Source of the DNA: a bacterium
Lineage (GTDB): Bacteria; UBA9089; UBA9088; JAGUXG01
Length of the DNA stretch: 6,152 nucleotides
Reading direction: 5' to 3'
Assembly: GCA_020061965.1 (NCBI GenBank)
Contig: JAGUXG010000148.1
Coordinates: forward strand, 1-6,152
The position numbers and the translations under genes are program-made. Below are positions 4,501-6,152 of this stretch, piece after piece (position 1 is the stretch's first letter; every line of letters begins with the position of its first letter). Under the pieces are notes generated by a model, which saw only the letters and a list, made by a program, of their open reading frames with translations, searched no databases and was not told where the DNA came from.

Positions 4501-6089
4501 TGGTTAAGTATATCTTTGTGACAGGTGGTGTAATTTCATCCCTCGGAAAGGGTGTAGCAGCAGCTTCAATCGGTGCACTCTTAGAGGAGATGGGTTTGCG
4601 GGTTACTTTGCAGAAGATGGATCCTTATATCAATGTTGACCCGGGAACAATGAGCCCCTATCAACACGGAGAGGTCTATGTAACAGAGGATGGGGCAGAG
4701 ACAGACCTTGACCTTGGGCATTATGAAAGATTTACCAATGCACAGCTTACCAAGGATAATAATATAACCTCTGGAAGAATTTACTATGATGTGATAACTA
4801 AGGAAAGGAGGGGTGATTACCTTGGTAAGACTGTTCAGGTGATTCCACATATCACGGATGAGATAAAGTCTCATATCAGAAGATTGGGAGATGGCAGAAA
4901 GGTTGATGTGGTTATTATTGAGATAGGTGGAACTGTAGGTGATATTGAAAGCCTCCCTTACCTTGAGGCAATCAGGCAGTTTGGAAGAGAGGCTGGAAAA
5001 GAGAAGGTCCTTTATGTTCATCTCACCTTTGTCCCTTATATTCGGGTCAGCGATGAGATAAAGACAAAGCCTACCCAGCATTCAGTGATGAAACTGCGGG
5101 AGATTGGAATACAACCAGATATACTCCTCTGTAGGACAGAAAAGCCCTTATCTACTGAGATGAAGGATAAGATATCCTTGTTCTGTGATGTCCAGGAGGA
5201 TTGTGTCCTTTCTGCTTATGATGTTGAGACAATCTATGAGATACCCCTTACTTTCAAGAGACAGGGTTTAGATGGGCTTCTGGCAAAATATTTTGGGTTT
5301 TTACCAAAGGAGTCTGGTGCTTCTAAATGGGAAGATGTTGTTCATAAGATAAAGAACCCAGAGAAAGAGGCAACTATTGCTATTGTTGGAAAATATGCCA
5401 AACTGAAGGACTCATATAAATCTATCATTGAGGCGCTTATCCATGCTGGAATAGCTAATAGGTGCAAGGTGCATATAGAGTGGGTAGATGCGGAGTCAAA
5501 AAGATTATCTGATGCTCTCTCTGGAGTTTCTGGAATGATTGTTCCAGGGGGGTTTGGAGATAGGGGGATAGAGGGGAAGGTCTCTGCAACAAGATTAGCC
5601 AGAGAGAAGAAGATTCCATTTCTTGGAATATGCCTTGGTCTCCATTGTGCTGTTATTGAAATGGCAAGGAACTTAGCTGGTTTAGATGGAGCAAACAGCA
5701 CAGAGTTTGATCTTAAAACGCCATATCCAGTCGTAGACCTTATGAAGAAACAGGCAGGCCTGGATAAAGGTGGAACAATGAGGCTTGGATTGTATCCTAC
5801 AAAGATTGCCAAAAGCACGTTTGCTTATTCAGCATATAAGAAGGAGAAGGTGTTGGAGAGGCACAGGCACAGATATGAGTTCAATAATGATTATAGAGAA
5901 AGATTAGAGAAGGCTGGCTTGAAGATTTCAGGTCTTTATGAAGAAGAAAACCTTGTTGAAATAATAGAATATCCTTCTCATCCTTTCTTTGTCGCCACCC
6001 AGTTCCATCCAGAGTTTCAGTCAAAGCCGCTGGCTCCGCACCCTTTATTTGTCGAACTTATCAAGGCTGGACTGAGAAGAAGGGATTAG
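4500..6089 (+). CDS. pyrG: CTP synthase (glutamine-hydrolysing)
   Basis: PyrG aminates UTP to CTP using ATP and ammonia from glutamine. The 529-residue protein is complete and near the usual 530-550. The synthase domain (about 1-270) has KYIFVTGGVISSLGKG with the ATP P-loop-like segment, DPYINVDPGTMSPYQHGEVYV, GGTVGDIES (143-151) and KTKPTQHSV (188-196). The class I glutamine amidotransferase domain (about 290-525) has PGGFGDRG (349-356), the nucleophile Cys378 in GICLG, Glu402, HRHRYEFN with Arg458, and the His503/Glu505 dyad in QFHPEF. One oddity: the segment after the nucleophile reads LGLH where LGMQ is usual, putting His382 in the place of a glutamine-binding Gln. Start and coupling are set by the one-base overlap with pyrE. 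CTP feedback is a known family property. No convincing terminator follows. Confidence 0.98.
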   Translation: MVKYIFVTGGVISSLGKGVAAASIGALLEEMGLRVTLQKMDPYINVDPGTMSPYQHGEVYVTEDGAETDLDLGHYERFTNAQLTKDNNITSGRIYYDVITKERRGDYLGKTVQVIPHITDEIKSHIRRLGDGRKVDVVIIEIGGTVGDIESLPYLEAIRQFGREAGKEKVLYVHLTFVPYIRVSDEIKTKPTQHSVMKLREIGIQPDILLCRTEKPLSTEMKDKISLFCDVQEDCVLSAYDVETIYEIPLTFKRQGLDGLLAKYFGFLPKESGASKWEDVVHKIKNPEKEATIAIVGKYAKLKDSYKSIIEALIHAGIANRCKVHIEWVDAESKRLSDALSGVSGMIVPGGFGDRGIEGKVSATRLAREKKIPFLGICLGLHCAVIEMARNLAGLDGANSTEFDLKTPYPVVDLMKKQAGLDKGGTMRLGLYPTKIAKSTFAYSAYKKEKVLERHRHRYEFNNDYRERLEKAGLKISGLYEEENLVEIIEYPSHPFFVATQFHPEFQSKPLAPHPLFVELIKAGLRRRD

Positions 6090-6104
6090 AGATCTGGGAT
6101 CAGT
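6084..6104. repeat. Short GAT-phased heptad tract at the end of pyrG
   Basis: GAT recurs every seven bases across the pyrG stop (GATTAGA at 6084, GATCTGG at 6091, GATCAGT at 6098). It is short and degenerate and would mean little alone, but it matches the 7-base period of the two other intergenic tracts. The remaining bases to the window end hold no supportable gene or terminator. Confidence 0.3.
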
Positions 6105-6152
6105 TGGTTTTTAAGCTATTCCTTGACCCCGTATGTGTTTAGGTGAAAAAGA

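Noticed and set aside
4581..5081. Long minus-strand open frames opposite pyrG and opposite the other genes
   Set aside because: They are shadows of strongly conserved plus-strand genes, with no recognisable product and no promoter or ribosome site of their own.
6091..6113. Possible pyrG terminator (GATC-TGG-GATC followed by a T run)
   Set aside because: The stem is only four base pairs and is separated from the T run by several bases; too weak to call.
6123..6152. Possible start of a next gene (ATG 6132 or GTG 6145) with a TTGACC -35-like box
   Set aside because: Only a few codons remain before the window ends, no matching -10 box or Shine-Dalgarno sequence is seen, and the frame cannot be judged.

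Overview
This is a bacterial chromosomal window of moderately AT-rich DNA. All seven genes I can support lie on the plus strand, and most are housekeeping genes. The mix of complete core genes, a c-di-GMP signalling protein and unusual low-complexity heptad-periodic intergenic DNA would fit an uncultivated bacterial lineage. That is a loose impression: no taxonomic marker in the window settles it.

Layout. Bases 1-285 hold no gene. They contain a degenerate 7-base repeat tract, one copy (minus orientation) of a roughly 66-base dispersed repeat, and two promoter-like sequences upstream of rpsP. Bases 286-764 hold rpsP and khpA, which overlap by four bases and end at a strong intrinsic terminator (786-817). 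rimM, trmD and rplS, which often follow rpsP-khpA, are absent. The terminator's T-rich tail touches the -35 box of the next promoter, which drives a GAF/HD-GYP c-di-GMP phosphodiesterase gene (854-2173). After a short pyrimidine-rich heptad repeat comes argD (start preferred at 2251), overlapped by four bases by a small unrecognised coiled-coil gene (3405-3815). The 136-base gap before pyrE holds the second copy of the dispersed repeat, inverted relative to the first. pyrE (3952-4500) and pyrG (4500-6089) overlap by one base. The last 63 bases contain no supportable gene.

How the genes work together. rpsP and khpA serve ribosome assembly and RNA binding. argD is an arginine (possibly also lysine) biosynthetic step. 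PyrE makes OMP from orotate and PyrG makes CTP from UTP, so the last pair covers two steps of pyrimidine nucleotide synthesis. The HD-GYP protein is a signalling enzyme with no obvious pathway link to its neighbours.

Most notable signals. (1) The two best promoters, before rpsP and before the HD-GYP gene, both place the predicted transcription start within about two bases of the ATG. This implies leaderless mRNAs, while the downstream genes khpA, the coiled-coil gene and pyrG have Shine-Dalgarno-like sites 8 bases before their starts. (2) A dispersed intergenic repeat has a 33-base core matching at 32 positions in two inverted copies 3.7 kb apart, each carrying a promoter-like sequence. (3) Several intergenic tracts have 7-base periodicity with different unit sequences. 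(4) There are single-residue departures in substrate-binding motifs of PyrE and PyrG. I found no clear undescribed multi-gene system.
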